Part shown: one piece after another, positions 8,432 to 15,861 of the stretch | Position numbering within the stretch: the first letter of the stretch is position 1 | Layout of the letters: each line of letters starts with the position of its first letter | Assembly (NCBI GenBank): GCA_023667165.1 | Contig: JAMPAO010000006.1 | Span: forward strand, 1-26,730 | From: Ruminococcus sp. | Lineage (GTDB): Bacteria; Bacillota; Clostridia; Oscillospirales; Ruminococcaceae | Reading direction: 5' to 3' | Length of the DNA: 26,730 nucleotides | Position numbers and translations under genes: made by a program | Notes under the pieces: generated by a model | The model's input: only the letters and a program-made list of their open reading frames with translations | What the model was told of the DNA's origin: nothing | The model's database searches: none

Positions 8432-9061
8432 TCAGTTAAACTCGTTCATAGCCTTGTCGGTCTGTCCGCCGACGATAAGCTCGATAGCCTCGCAGCCCTT
8501 TTGGGCGGCTTCCTTTATTTTTGGGATATCCTCGGAGGAGAAATTCCCCAGCACCCACGCGGCAAGGTCGTAATCCTTGTTGGGCTTTGCGCCCACGCCT
8601 ATCTTCACTCTCGGGAAATCCTGAGAGCCTGTCAGATAAATTACCGACTTAATGCCGTTGTGACCGCCGTCGCTGCCCTTTCTGCGGATCCTCAGCTTCC
8701 CCGGCTCAAGGCTTATGTCGTCATAACATATTATCACATTTTCTATGGGGATCTTGTAGAAATTCATCGCCTGCACAACAGCCTCTCCGCTGCTGTTCAT
8801 GAAAGTCGACGGCTTCATCACAAGGCATCTTTTTCCTTTGATGCACACGTCCCCCGTAAGGGACTTAAACTGCATTTTTTTTATCTTAAAGGAATATTTT
8901 TCCGCAAGGGTATCAACGGTCATAAAACCGGCGTTATGGCGTGTATTCTCATACTGCGCTCCCGGATTTCCCAGTCCCGCAATGATATACTCCGGCTTTC
9001 CCTTGGGAATGTTATCCTCTTTTTCCTTGCTTATTCGGTCAAAAATATCAAAAATACTCAT
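8432..9061 (-). CDS. pth: Peptidyl-tRNA hydrolase
   Basis: 209 aa. Pth cleaves peptidyl-tRNA released by stalled ribosomes to recycle tRNA. Active-site residues are all present: Asn32 in GLGNPG, His42 in TRHNAGF, Asn89 in STFMNSSG, Asp114 in CYDD and Asn135 in GGHNG. It carries about 22 extra residues before the usual KPEYIIAGLGNPG start (IFDIFDRISKEKEDNIPKGK, charged, likely helical). ATG 9061 has GAGG about 7 bases upstream; no internal ATG gives a shorter family-length start, so the extension is probably real. It lies between prs and mfd in a conserved housekeeping run. Confidence 0.95.
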   Translation of the reverse strand: MSIFDIFDRISKEKEDNIPKGKPEYIIAGLGNPGAQYENTRHNAGFMTVDTLAEKYSFKIKKMQFKSLTGDVCIKGKRCLVMKPSTFMNSSGEAVVQAMNFYKIPIENVIICYDDISLEPGKLRIRRKGSDGGHNGIKSVIYLTGSQDFPRVKIGVGAKPNKDYDLAAWVLGNFSSEDIPKIKEAAQKGCEAIELIVGGQTDKAMNEFN

Positions 9062-9260
9062 GCATGATCCTCATCACTTTAAGAAACAGGAATTTTAAGC
9101 AGCAAAGGGCAGGGAGATTTTACCTCATATGCTGTGCGGATCTCCCTTTAGCTTTACGTCATAAAAGCTCCGAACACCCGTTCACGGCTTAATAGTACCG
9201 AAACCCTATGCGTTCGTGACGGGTGTTTTTTCTGTCATTCGCTTTTTCTGTTTCCTGCCC
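9062..9260. other. Structured prs-pth intergenic region
   Basis: About 200 bases without a gene. Three stem candidates are visible: AACACCCGTTCACG (9173-9186) with CGTGACGGGTGTT (9215-9227), one bulged base and a T-run on the plus strand; AAAGCT/AGCTTT around 9150-9169; and AAAGGGCAGGGAGA with TCTCCCTTT (9103-9150). The T-run lies on the strand opposite to the genes, so the first hairpin would best stop antisense transcription; for sense transcripts the region is a structured pth leader. Confidence 0.5.
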
Positions 9261-10223
9261 TCAGTTATTGAACAGCGGGGATATGGGTCTGTCCGCATAT
9301 ATTCTCTCGATAGCCTGCGCAAATACCGGAGCTACCGGCAGCACAGTTATCTTGTCTATCTTCTTCTCCTCCGGCAGCGCTATCGTATCAAGCAGCACTA
9401 CCTCCTTGATAACGCTGTTCTCTATCCTCTCGATAGCAGGACCCGAAAGCACTCCGTGAGTTGCACAGGCAGTGACCGACTTCGCCCCGCCCTTTTCGAT
9501 GATGGCTTTAGCCGCGTTGCAAAGCGTTCCCGCCGTATCTATCATATCATCCACAAGGATAACGTCCTTGCCGCTTACGTCGCCTATTATGTTCATTACC
9601 TCGCAAACGTTGGCTTTCTGCCGCCGCTTATCGACTATCGCCAAGGGCGCTTCAAACTTTGCCGCAAAATTCCTTGCCCTCGTAACGGAACCCAGGTCGG
9701 GCGATACCACTATTGTATTTTCCTTTATATCTCTGAATTTTTCAATGAAATACGGCACAAGGATAGGCACACCCAGCAGATGATCCACGGGAATATTGAA
9801 AAAACCCTGTATCTGCGCGCAGTGAAGATCCATGGAAAGCACTCTGTCCGCTCCCGCCACCGTCAGCAGATCCGCCACCAGCTTTGCGGAAATGGGATCC
9901 CTCGACTTGGCTTTTCTGTCCTGGCGGGCATAACCCATATAGGGTATAACAGCGGTTATCCGACCCGCAGACGCCCTCTTGAAAGCGTCTATCATAATGA
10001 GCAGCTCCATCATATTGTCGTTTACGGGAGTGCTTGTGGACTGGACCACGAACACGTCCGACCCTCTCACGCTCTCCTTGATGGAAACGCTTATCTCTCC
10101 GTCGGAAAACGTCACCACCTCGGACTGACCGAGGGGCAGACCCAAAGCCTTTGCTATCTCCGCCGCTACCTTCGGATTGGAGTTAGCCGTGAAGATCTTG
10201 ATATCCTTGCCGTGAAGATTCAT
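9261..10223 (-). CDS. prs: Ribose-phosphate pyrophosphokinase
   Basis: 320 aa. It makes PRPP from ribose 5-phosphate and ATP, feeding purine, pyrimidine, His, Trp and NAD synthesis (PncB in this run uses PRPP). Family motifs: FSDGEISV near the N-terminus, the flexible loop YARQDRK, the metal-binding DLHCAQIQGFF and the PRPP-binding loop VILVDDMIDTAGT. I chose ATG 10223 (MNLHGKDIKIF) because AAAGGAG lies 7 bases upstream and homologues start here; an upstream in-frame ATG adds six residues without a ribosome site. It follows glmU after 61 bases that hold a small hairpin (AACGCTT/AAGCGTT, 10259-10279). Confidence 0.96.
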   Translation of the reverse strand: MNLHGKDIKIFTANSNPKVAAEIAKALGLPLGQSEVVTFSDGEISVSIKESVRGSDVFVVQSTSTPVNDNMMELLIMIDAFKRASAGRITAVIPYMGYARQDRKAKSRDPISAKLVADLLTVAGADRVLSMDLHCAQIQGFFNIPVDHLLGVPILVPYFIEKFRDIKENTIVVSPDLGSVTRARNFAAKFEAPLAIVDKRRQKANVCEVMNIIGDVSGKDVILVDDMIDTAGTLCNAAKAIIEKGGAKSVTACATHGVLSGPAIERIENSVIKEVVLLDTIALPEEKKIDKITVLPVAPVFAQAIERIYADRPISPLFNN

Positions 10224-10284
10224 TTTACTTCTCCTTTGCATTAAAAAGTTGTATGTGAAACGCTTAAACAGTAAGCGTTATGCG

Positions 10285-11700
10285 TTATTGCCGCTGACTG
10301 CGCTTTGCCGAGTTCTTCTCGATCCTGACCCGCAGACGCCGTGCGCCGAAGCCGTCTATGATCTTTTCGTCCGATCTCTCCACCGCCAGCGCTCCGTCGG
10401 GAACGTCCTTTGTAATGGTAGAGCCTGCACCCGTATACGCACCGCTGCCCACCGTAACGGGAGCTACAAGGTTAGTATTGCAGCCGATGAAAGCGTTGTC
10501 CTTGATAGTGGTGCGGAACTTCTTTTCCCCGTCGTAGTTGCAGGTAATGACCCCGCCGCCCATATTAACGCCGCTGCCGATATCCGAATCCCCCACGTAT
10601 GTAAGGTGAGAAACCGACGTATCCTCGCCGATGACGGAGTTCTTGACCTCAACGAAATCGCCGATCTTAACTCCGCTCTTTATGACGCTGCCGGGTCTTA
10701 ACTGAACGAAAGGACCTATCTTAGCGCCGTCCTCAACGGAGCTTTCGTAAGCCTGAACGCTGTTGAGGACGGCGCTGTCCCCCACGGTGCAGTTGTCGAT
10801 TATGCAGTTGGGACCTATCACGCAGTTTTTGCCTATAACGGAGCCGCCTTTTATAATGACCCCTTGCATAATGACCGTTCCCGCGCCTATCTTAACGTCC
10901 CTGCCGACGGTCACGCCGTCGGTGCAGACAAACTCCACGCCCTCGTCCATCAACTTATTTATTATAGCAAATCTTGCAGTATTATTCAACCTTAAAAGAC
11001 CTTTTCTGTCATTTGCGCCTAAAACCGCGTCGGATGTTGAAGAAATATATGCATCTGCACGAAATTTTCCGTTGATGAGAATGAACACAGAATCCGTCAG
11101 ATAATATTCCCCCTGGGAATTATTAGGCTTTATCTCACCCAGAGCGTAAAGGAGCTTTTCCGCCGAGAACCAGTATACGCCCGAATTTATCTCCCGTATC
11201 TTCCTTTGCTCCGCCGTAGCGTCCTTTTCCTCCACAATGCCGCATATGCCGTCGCCGCCGCGCAGGATCCTGCCGTAGCCCGAAGGATCGTCCACCTCGG
11301 AGGTAATGACCGTTACCGCGTTGTTTTTTTCCTCGTGATATTCCAGCGCGCCGAGAATGGTATCCTTGTCGATAAAGGGCGCGTCACCGTAAAGAATGAT
11401 AACGTTCCGGTCAATGCGCTGCTTTATCCAGTCCGCCGCCACCATGACAGCATGACCGGTACCCATTCTTTCAGACTGATACACCGTGTCGCATCTGCCC
11501 TCAAGGTGATTTTCCAGTACCTCGTGATTAAAACCCGTGACCACGCAGATATCCTCGATCCCCGAGCTTTCGCAGGCACTTATCACCCAGTCGATCATAG
11601 GCACGCCCAGCACCTCGAACATAGGCTTCGGCAGATCGGATCTCATTCTTTTGCCCTGTCCTCCCGCAAGGATAACAGCGCAGGTCTTTTTGCTGCTCAT
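10285..11700 (-). CDS. glmU: Bifunctional UDP-N-acetylglucosamine pyrophosphorylase / glucosamine-1-phosphate acetyltransferase
   Basis: 471 aa. GlmU acetylates glucosamine-1-phosphate and then uridylates it to give UDP-GlcNAc for peptidoglycan. The N-terminal nucleotidyltransferase domain (~1-230) shows LAGGQGKRMRSDLPKPM. The C-terminal half is a left-handed beta-helix made of hexapeptide repeats (IGPNCIIDNC, VKIGDFVEVKNSVIG) with the acetyltransferase signatures SHLTYVGDSDIG and GVITCNYDG. The extreme C-terminus is basic and slightly longer than usual. AAAGGAG lies 10 bases before ATG 11700. It is the first gene of the glmU-prs-pth-mfd-pncB-rlmH run; its promoter must lie in the AT-rich region to its right. 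Confidence 0.96.
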   Translation of the reverse strand: MSSKKTCAVILAGGQGKRMRSDLPKPMFEVLGVPMIDWVISACESSGIEDICVVTGFNHEVLENHLEGRCDTVYQSERMGTGHAVMVAADWIKQRIDRNVIILYGDAPFIDKDTILGALEYHEEKNNAVTVITSEVDDPSGYGRILRGGDGICGIVEEKDATAEQRKIREINSGVYWFSAEKLLYALGEIKPNNSQGEYYLTDSVFILINGKFRADAYISSTSDAVLGANDRKGLLRLNNTARFAIINKLMDEGVEFVCTDGVTVGRDVKIGAGTVIMQGVIIKGGSVIGKNCVIGPNCIIDNCTVGDSAVLNSVQAYESSVEDGAKIGPFVQLRPGSVIKSGVKIGDFVEVKNSVIGEDTSVSHLTYVGDSDIGSGVNMGGGVITCNYDGEKKFRTTIKDNAFIGCNTNLVAPVTVGSGAYTGAGSTITKDVPDGALAVERSDEKIIDGFGARRLRVRIEKNSAKRSQRQ

Positions 11701-11913
11701 AAAACTAAGTCTCCTTTACATATATATTACTGTAAGTATATTTTATTTGTATATTGCTCACAGTATAATTAACTTTAAGTACAGTATATTTGAAAATTAC
11801 AATTTGTAATATAAATTTACTGTAAGTATAATCTTAGATTATTATACCCACCGAAATATATAACATTTATTATAAATAAATTATATATAACTAATCGTAT
11901 TAAAACCCATACA

Positions 11914-12021
11914 TTATACAAACCGCGTTGTTAAACACAGGCAAAAGGGGGAAACAGGGATGATCTTCGTTCTCTGTTCTTTTCCCGTGCATATCTTTAT
12001 ACATCGGTTATCGGTTTCCAT
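11914..12021 (-). CDS. Candidate 35-aa cysteine-containing small protein
   Basis: A short ORF starting METDNRCIKICTGKEQ and ending in TTRFV, with cysteines at residues 7, 11, 27 and 29. In its favour: AAAGGAAG about 10 bases before the ATG; a plausible promoter (TTGTTT, 17 bp, TATAGT) upstream at 12059-12087; and base composition clearly more GC-rich than the surrounding AT-rich DNA. Against it: it is short, no homologue is known to me, and the underlying DNA can also fold (GGGGAAACAGGGA with TCTCTGTT...CCC). It could be a small protein, a leader peptide of glmU (same strand, 213 bases upstream) or noncoding. Confidence 0.35.
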   Translation of the reverse strand: METDNRCIKICTGKEQRTKIIPVSPFCLCLTTRFV

Positions 12022-12058
12022 TTAACTCACTTCCTTTTAATAAACTTAAAGTATATTT

Positions 12059-12087
12059 ACTATAATAATTACTATTTGTATAAACAA
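12059..12087 (-). promoter_or_regulatory. Candidate minus-strand promoter over a palindrome
   Basis: Read on the minus strand, TTGTTT (12082-12087) and TATAGT (12059-12064) are 17 bp apart. The -35 half overlaps the palindrome ATTTGT-ATAA-ACAAAT (12074-12089), so a repressor bound there would block it. It would serve the 35-aa ORF and perhaps glmU. Confidence 0.4.
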
Positions 12088-12525
12088 ATACATAATGTAT
12101 ATGTTTTTTAATTTATACAGCAAGCAAACATATAAACTATTTGTATATTTATAACACAAATATACAAACAGAAAAGTTGTTTCTAATATAACAAAAAGTA
12201 TATTCCACAATAACAATACATATTGTATAATATACAAATCGTATATAACAGTTAAATTTTCCTTAATGTTAAAACAATTAAACAAACAGTATAATTATCT
12301 ATACTATTACAAAATGTAAATCAAAAAAAACGATCCCTGCCCGCCCTGTTTACGTCATTTAATTGCTTTCTTCTATTATCTATTATGCCATAAACAGGGG
12401 AATTTTTCAAGTAATTTTTCTCATTACTTAAAATAATTCAAAAAACACCACCGTTTTGGTCAAAATAGCCAAAAAACAAATCAATATTTTTCTGCTATTG
12501 TACAGTAGAAATACAGTCTGATTTC

Positions 12526-12534
12526 TGTTATAAT
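12526..12534 (+). promoter_or_regulatory. Extended -10 promoter of ppdK
   Basis: TGTTATAAT is a full extended -10 element (TG, one base, TATAAT at 12529-12534). No strong -35 box is present at 17 bp, which fits an extended -10 promoter. It gives a leader of about 135 nt containing the hairpin GCCTTTT-TTC-AAAAGGC (12608-12624). Confidence 0.6.
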
Positions 12535-12678
12535 ATATTATATAGGTTCATGGTAAATTTAAGGCAAATGTATATTTCTTTCCATATTCGGCAAAAATTA
12601 CTGTAGTGCCTTTTTTCAAAAGGCGTAACAAGCCTTGAACGAGCCGTGAAAATAAGAATATAACGGAGGTATAATCCA

Positions 12679-15318
12679 ATGGCAAAAAAATTCTGCTATC
12701 TCTTCTCTGAGGGCGACGCAACAATGAGAGAGCTGCTCGGCGGCAAGGGCGCGAACCTTGCGGAAATGACTAAGATCGGTCTCCCCGTTCCCCAGGGCTT
12801 TACGATTTCCACCGAGGCATGTACACAGTATTATGACGACGGCAGGAAGATCAACGACGATATCATGGCTGAGATCATGACATACGTCGCAAAGATGGAG
12901 GAGCTCAACGGCAAGAAGTTCGGCGATCTCGAAAATCCTCTCCTTGTATCCGTCCGTTCCGGCGCGAGAGCTTCCATGCCCGGCATGATGGACACTATCC
13001 TGAATCTGGGACTTAACGACGAGGTCGTTGAAGCGATGATCTCCAAGAACAACACCCCCGAGTTCAGAAGATTTGTTTACGACTCCTACAGAAGATTTAT
13101 CCAGATGTTCTCCGATGTTGTAATGGAAGTCGGCAAGAAGTATTTCGAAGAGCTCATCGACAAGATGAAAGCCGACAGAGGCGTTACCTTCGACGTAGAG
13201 CTTACAGCCGACGACTTAAAGGAGCTGGCAGGCCAGTTCAAGGCGGAGTATAAGGAGAAGATCGGCAAGGATTTCCCCTCCGACCCCAAGGAGCAGCTCA
13301 ACGAAGCCATCAAAGCAGTATTCCGCTCATGGGATAACCCCCGTGCAAACGTTTACCGCCGCGACAACGATATCCCTTATTCCTGGGGTACAGCCGTAAA
13401 CGTAATGCCTATGGTATTCGGCAACCTCAACGATAATTCCGGTACAGGCGTCGCATTCACCCGCGACCCCGCAACAGGCGAGAAGAAGCTCATGGGCGAG
13501 TTCCTTACAAACGCTCAGGGCGAGGACGTTGTAGCGGGCGTTCGTACTCCCATGCCCATCGCTCAGATGGCGGAGAAGTTCCCCGAAGCATACGCACAGT
13601 TCATCAAGGTGTGCGATAATCTTGAAAACCATTACCGCGATATGCAGGATATGGAGTTCACCGTAGAAAACGGCAAGCTCTATATGCTCCAGTGCAGAAA
13701 CGGAAAGAGAACGGCTCAGGCAGCTCTGAAGATCGCCTGCGATCTGGTTGACGAGGGCATGAGAACAGAGCAGGAAGCTGTTGCTATGATTGATCCCAGA
13801 AACCTTGACACTCTTCTCCATCCTCAGTTCGACGCTAAGGCTCTTAAATCCGCCGCTCCTCTCGGCAAGGGTCTGGGCGCTTCTCCCGGAGCAGCCTGCG
13901 GCAAGGTGGTATTTACCGCGGACGACGCCGCAGAGTGGAAAGCAAGAGGCGAAAAGGTAGTTCTCGTACGTCTTGAAACATCTCCCGAGGATATCACCGG
14001 CATGAAAGCCTCCCAGGGAATTCTTACCGTAAGAGGCGGTATGACCTCTCACGCCGCCGTAGTGGCAAGAGGAATGGGCACCTGCTGCGTATCCGGCTGC
14101 GGCGATATCAAGATGGACGAAGCAAACAAGAAGTTCGAGCTTGGAGGCAAGACCTTCCATGAGGGAGATTATATCTCCATCGACGGCTCCACGGGCAACA
14201 TCTACGGAGAGATAATCCCCACCGTCGACGCTGTTATAGCGGGAGAGTTCGGCAGGATCATGGGCTGGGCTGACAAGTACAGAAAGCTCAAGGTAAGAAC
14301 CAACGCCGATACTCCCACGGACGCCAAGAAGGCTCGGGAGCTGGGCGCAGAGGGCATCGGACTTTGCCGTACAGAGCATATGTTCTTTGAGGCTGACAGG
14401 ATCGCCGCATTCAGAGAGATGATCTGCTCCGACACCGTTGAGGAAAGAGAAGCTGCTCTCGCAAAGATACTTCCCATGCAGCAGGGCGATTTCGAGGCTC
14501 TCTACGAGGCTCTCGAGGGCAACCCCGTAACGATCAGATTCCTGGATCCTCCTCTCCATGAGTTCGTACCCACGGAAGAGGCTGACATCGAGGCTCTCGC
14601 AAAGGCTCAGGGCAAGTCCGTACAGACTATCAAGGATATCATAGCTTCTCTCCACGAGTTCAATCCTATGATGGGTCACAGAGGCTGCCGTCTTGCGGTA
14701 ACATACCCCGAGATCGCAAAAATGCAGACAAGAGCGATAATCCGCGCGGCTATCAACGTTAAAAAGGCTCATGCGGACTGGGATATCGTTCCCGAGATCA
14801 TGATCCCCCTTATCGGCGACGCAAAGGAGCTTAAGTACGTTAAGGACGTTGTTGTGGCAACAGCGGACGAGGAGATCAAGAACGCAGGCGCAGACATCAA
14901 GTACGAGGTCGGCACAATGATCGAGATCCCCCGTGCGGCTCTTACAGCGGACGAGATCGCAAAGGAAGCTGAGTTCTTCTGCTTCGGTACAAACGATCTG
15001 ACCCAGATGACCTACGGCTTCTCCAGAGATGACGCAGGCAAATTCCTTGACGCATACTACGATACAAAGATATTCGAGAACGATCCTTTCGCAAAGCTTG
15101 ACCAGACAGGCGTAGGCAAGCTGATGAAGATGGCGATCGACCTGGGCAAGAGCGTCCGCCCCGATATGCATATCGGAATCTGCGGCGAACACGGCGGAGA
15201 TCCTACATCGGTAGAGTTCTGCCACAGCCTGGGCATGACATATGTATCCTGCTCGCCTTTCCGTGTGCCTATCGCAAGACTTGCGGCGGCGCAGGCAGCG
15301 ATCAAGGATCAGAAGTAA
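12679..15318 (+). CDS. ppdK: Pyruvate, phosphate dikinase
   Basis: 879 aa, close to the 874 aa of the Clostridium symbiosum enzyme. It interconverts pyruvate + ATP + Pi and PEP + AMP + PPi, in anaerobic Firmicutes often as a PPi-linked glycolytic step. Domains: N-terminal ATP-grasp nucleotide-binding region (~1-340), the mobile phosphohistidine domain with GGMTSHAAVVARG (His 458 is the phospho-carrier, with Thr 456 beside it), and the C-terminal PEP/pyruvate barrel (~520-875) with GLCRTEHMFF and the catalytic Cys 835 in ICGEHGGDP. GGAGGT lies 8 bases before ATG 12679. It has its own leader and terminator, so it is monocistronic. Confidence 0.98.
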   Translation: MAKKFCYLFSEGDATMRELLGGKGANLAEMTKIGLPVPQGFTISTEACTQYYDDGRKINDDIMAEIMTYVAKMEELNGKKFGDLENPLLVSVRSGARASMPGMMDTILNLGLNDEVVEAMISKNNTPEFRRFVYDSYRRFIQMFSDVVMEVGKKYFEELIDKMKADRGVTFDVELTADDLKELAGQFKAEYKEKIGKDFPSDPKEQLNEAIKAVFRSWDNPRANVYRRDNDIPYSWGTAVNVMPMVFGNLNDNSGTGVAFTRDPATGEKKLMGEFLTNAQGEDVVAGVRTPMPIAQMAEKFPEAYAQFIKVCDNLENHYRDMQDMEFTVENGKLYMLQCRNGKRTAQAALKIACDLVDEGMRTEQEAVAMIDPRNLDTLLHPQFDAKALKSAAPLGKGLGASPGAACGKVVFTADDAAEWKARGEKVVLVRLETSPEDITGMKASQGILTVRGGMTSHAAVVARGMGTCCVSGCGDIKMDEANKKFELGGKTFHEGDYISIDGSTGNIYGEIIPTVDAVIAGEFGRIMGWADKYRKLKVRTNADTPTDAKKARELGAEGIGLCRTEHMFFEADRIAAFREMICSDTVEEREAALAKILPMQQGDFEALYEALEGNPVTIRFLDPPLHEFVPTEEADIEALAKAQGKSVQTIKDIIASLHEFNPMMGHRGCRLAVTYPEIAKMQTRAIIRAAINVKKAHADWDIVPEIMIPLIGDAKELKYVKDVVVATADEEIKNAGADIKYEVGTMIEIPRAALTADEIAKEAEFFCFGTNDLTQMTYGFSRDDAGKFLDAYYDTKIFENDPFAKLDQTGVGKLMKMAIDLGKSVRPDMHIGICGEHGGDPTSVEFCHSLGMTYVSCSPFRVPIARLAAAQAAIKDQK

Positions 15319-15341
15319 TCCAAGGTTATAAAGCATTACAC

Positions 15342-15374
15342 GATCCCCTCCGTCCTTTTCGGGCGGAGGGGATC
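15342..15374 (+). terminator. Terminator of ppdK
   Basis: GATCCCCTCCGTCC (15342-15355), a 5-nt loop and GGGCGGAGGGGATC (15361-15374) form a 14-bp stem with one G-T wobble, followed by TTATCATTTT. It lies 23 bases after the ppdK stop. Confidence 0.8.
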
Positions 15375-15616
15375 TTATCATTTTCCGGACAATATGCAGC
15401 AGCTTCCGCATATAATGCTGTATGCGGCTGACGTGCAGCGCTCACATTCAGAACCTCCCCGCATATCACAATTATCCCCCCGTGTGAATATAATAACCAA
15501 GGTGAGTTTGTTTTCCCAAAGTGCGGAAAAAAGACGCCCCGCCGCAGCGCCCGTAACGGAAAAATCACGGGCAAACGGCTATAATACATTGAAATTCACC
15601 GAAAGGATGATTGTTC

Positions 15617-15835
15617 GTGAAAAAGTATATAATTGCCTTTGCGTCGGTCACTTACGCAAATAAGGCAAAGACTTTTTTAGGCAATGCCGGTATACGCTCG
15701 GAGATCAGGCGCACGCCCCGCAACGTGGCGGGCGGCTGCGGCTACAGCGTGACCGCCGGCGCCCCTGCGGACAAAATTATCCGTATTCTTGAAGATAACC
15801 GCATACCGTACAGATCTATCAGTGAAATACGATAA
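15617..15835 (+). CDS. DUF3343 family protein (putative Se/S carrier-like)
   Basis: 72 aa. The fold pattern is that of DUF3343: a first strand IIAFASVTYANKAKTFL, an aliphatic-basic middle (RSEIRRTPRNVAGGCGYSV, with the conserved Pro-Arg and Gly-Cys-Gly) and a C-terminal helix. The single conserved Cys is the candidate sulfur or selenium carrier. I chose GTG 15617 because AAAGGAT lies ~9 bases upstream; the TTG at 15611 would be too close to it. A TATAAT at 15580-15585 is a possible -10. It is 26 bases ahead of a class V aminotransferase, a pairing known from selenium and molybdenum-hydroxylase neighbourhoods. The family call rests on pattern memory; the carrier role is inference. Confidence 0.75.
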   Translation: MKKYIIAFASVTYANKAKTFLGNAGIRSEIRRTPRNVAGGCGYSVTAGAPADKIIRILEDNRIPYRSISEIR

Positions 15836-15861
15836 TTTTATCTCGAAGGGAATGATTTTAT

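Larger units (their letters stand above)
11746..12238. promoter_or_regulatory. Cluster of TTTGTATA/TATACAAA octamers
   Basis: Exact copies: TTTGTATA at 11746-11753, 12075-12082 and 12140-12147; TATACAAA at 11915-11922, 12161-12168 and 12231-12238. By a rough estimate at 75% AT, well under one copy would be expected in this length. Some copies sit within palindromes, as expected for dimer operator sites, but no regulator is known for them. Confidence 0.45.
11701..12678. other. AT-rich divergent intergenic region between glmU and ppdK
   Basis: Almost 1 kb, strongly AT-rich except for an island of ordinary composition at about 11920-12030 that carries a candidate 35-aa ORF. It contains repeated AGTATAWT words, octamers TTTGTATA/TATACAAA and several palindromes: ATTACAA-T-TTGTAAT (11796-11810), ATTTGT-ATAA-ACAAAT (12074-12089) and TTGTATA-A-TATACAA (12223-12237). 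A 9-bp inverted repeat CCCTGTTTA/TAAACAGGG spans 12344-12399. The region must hold the glmU promoter and the ppdK promoter and leader. No tRNA or known riboswitch was recognised. Confidence 0.6.

Noticed and set aside
9216..10244. A 342-aa plus-strand ORF
   Set aside because: Antisense shadow of prs; basic, histidine-rich composition with no family features.
12046..12285. A 79-aa minus-strand ORF of Ile, Leu, Tyr and Phe
   Set aside because: Low-complexity translation of AT-rich DNA packed with regulatory-looking palindromes; no ribosome site.
12608..12624. Terminator in the ppdK leader (GCCTTTT-TTC-AAAAGGC)
   Set aside because: No T-run follows the stem, so it cannot be a standard intrinsic terminator.
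13327..15411. A 694-aa open frame antisense to ppdK
   Set aside because: It is the complement of a strongly expressed, unmistakable gene with biased codons, has no ribosome site or family resemblance, and is a known type of shadow frame.
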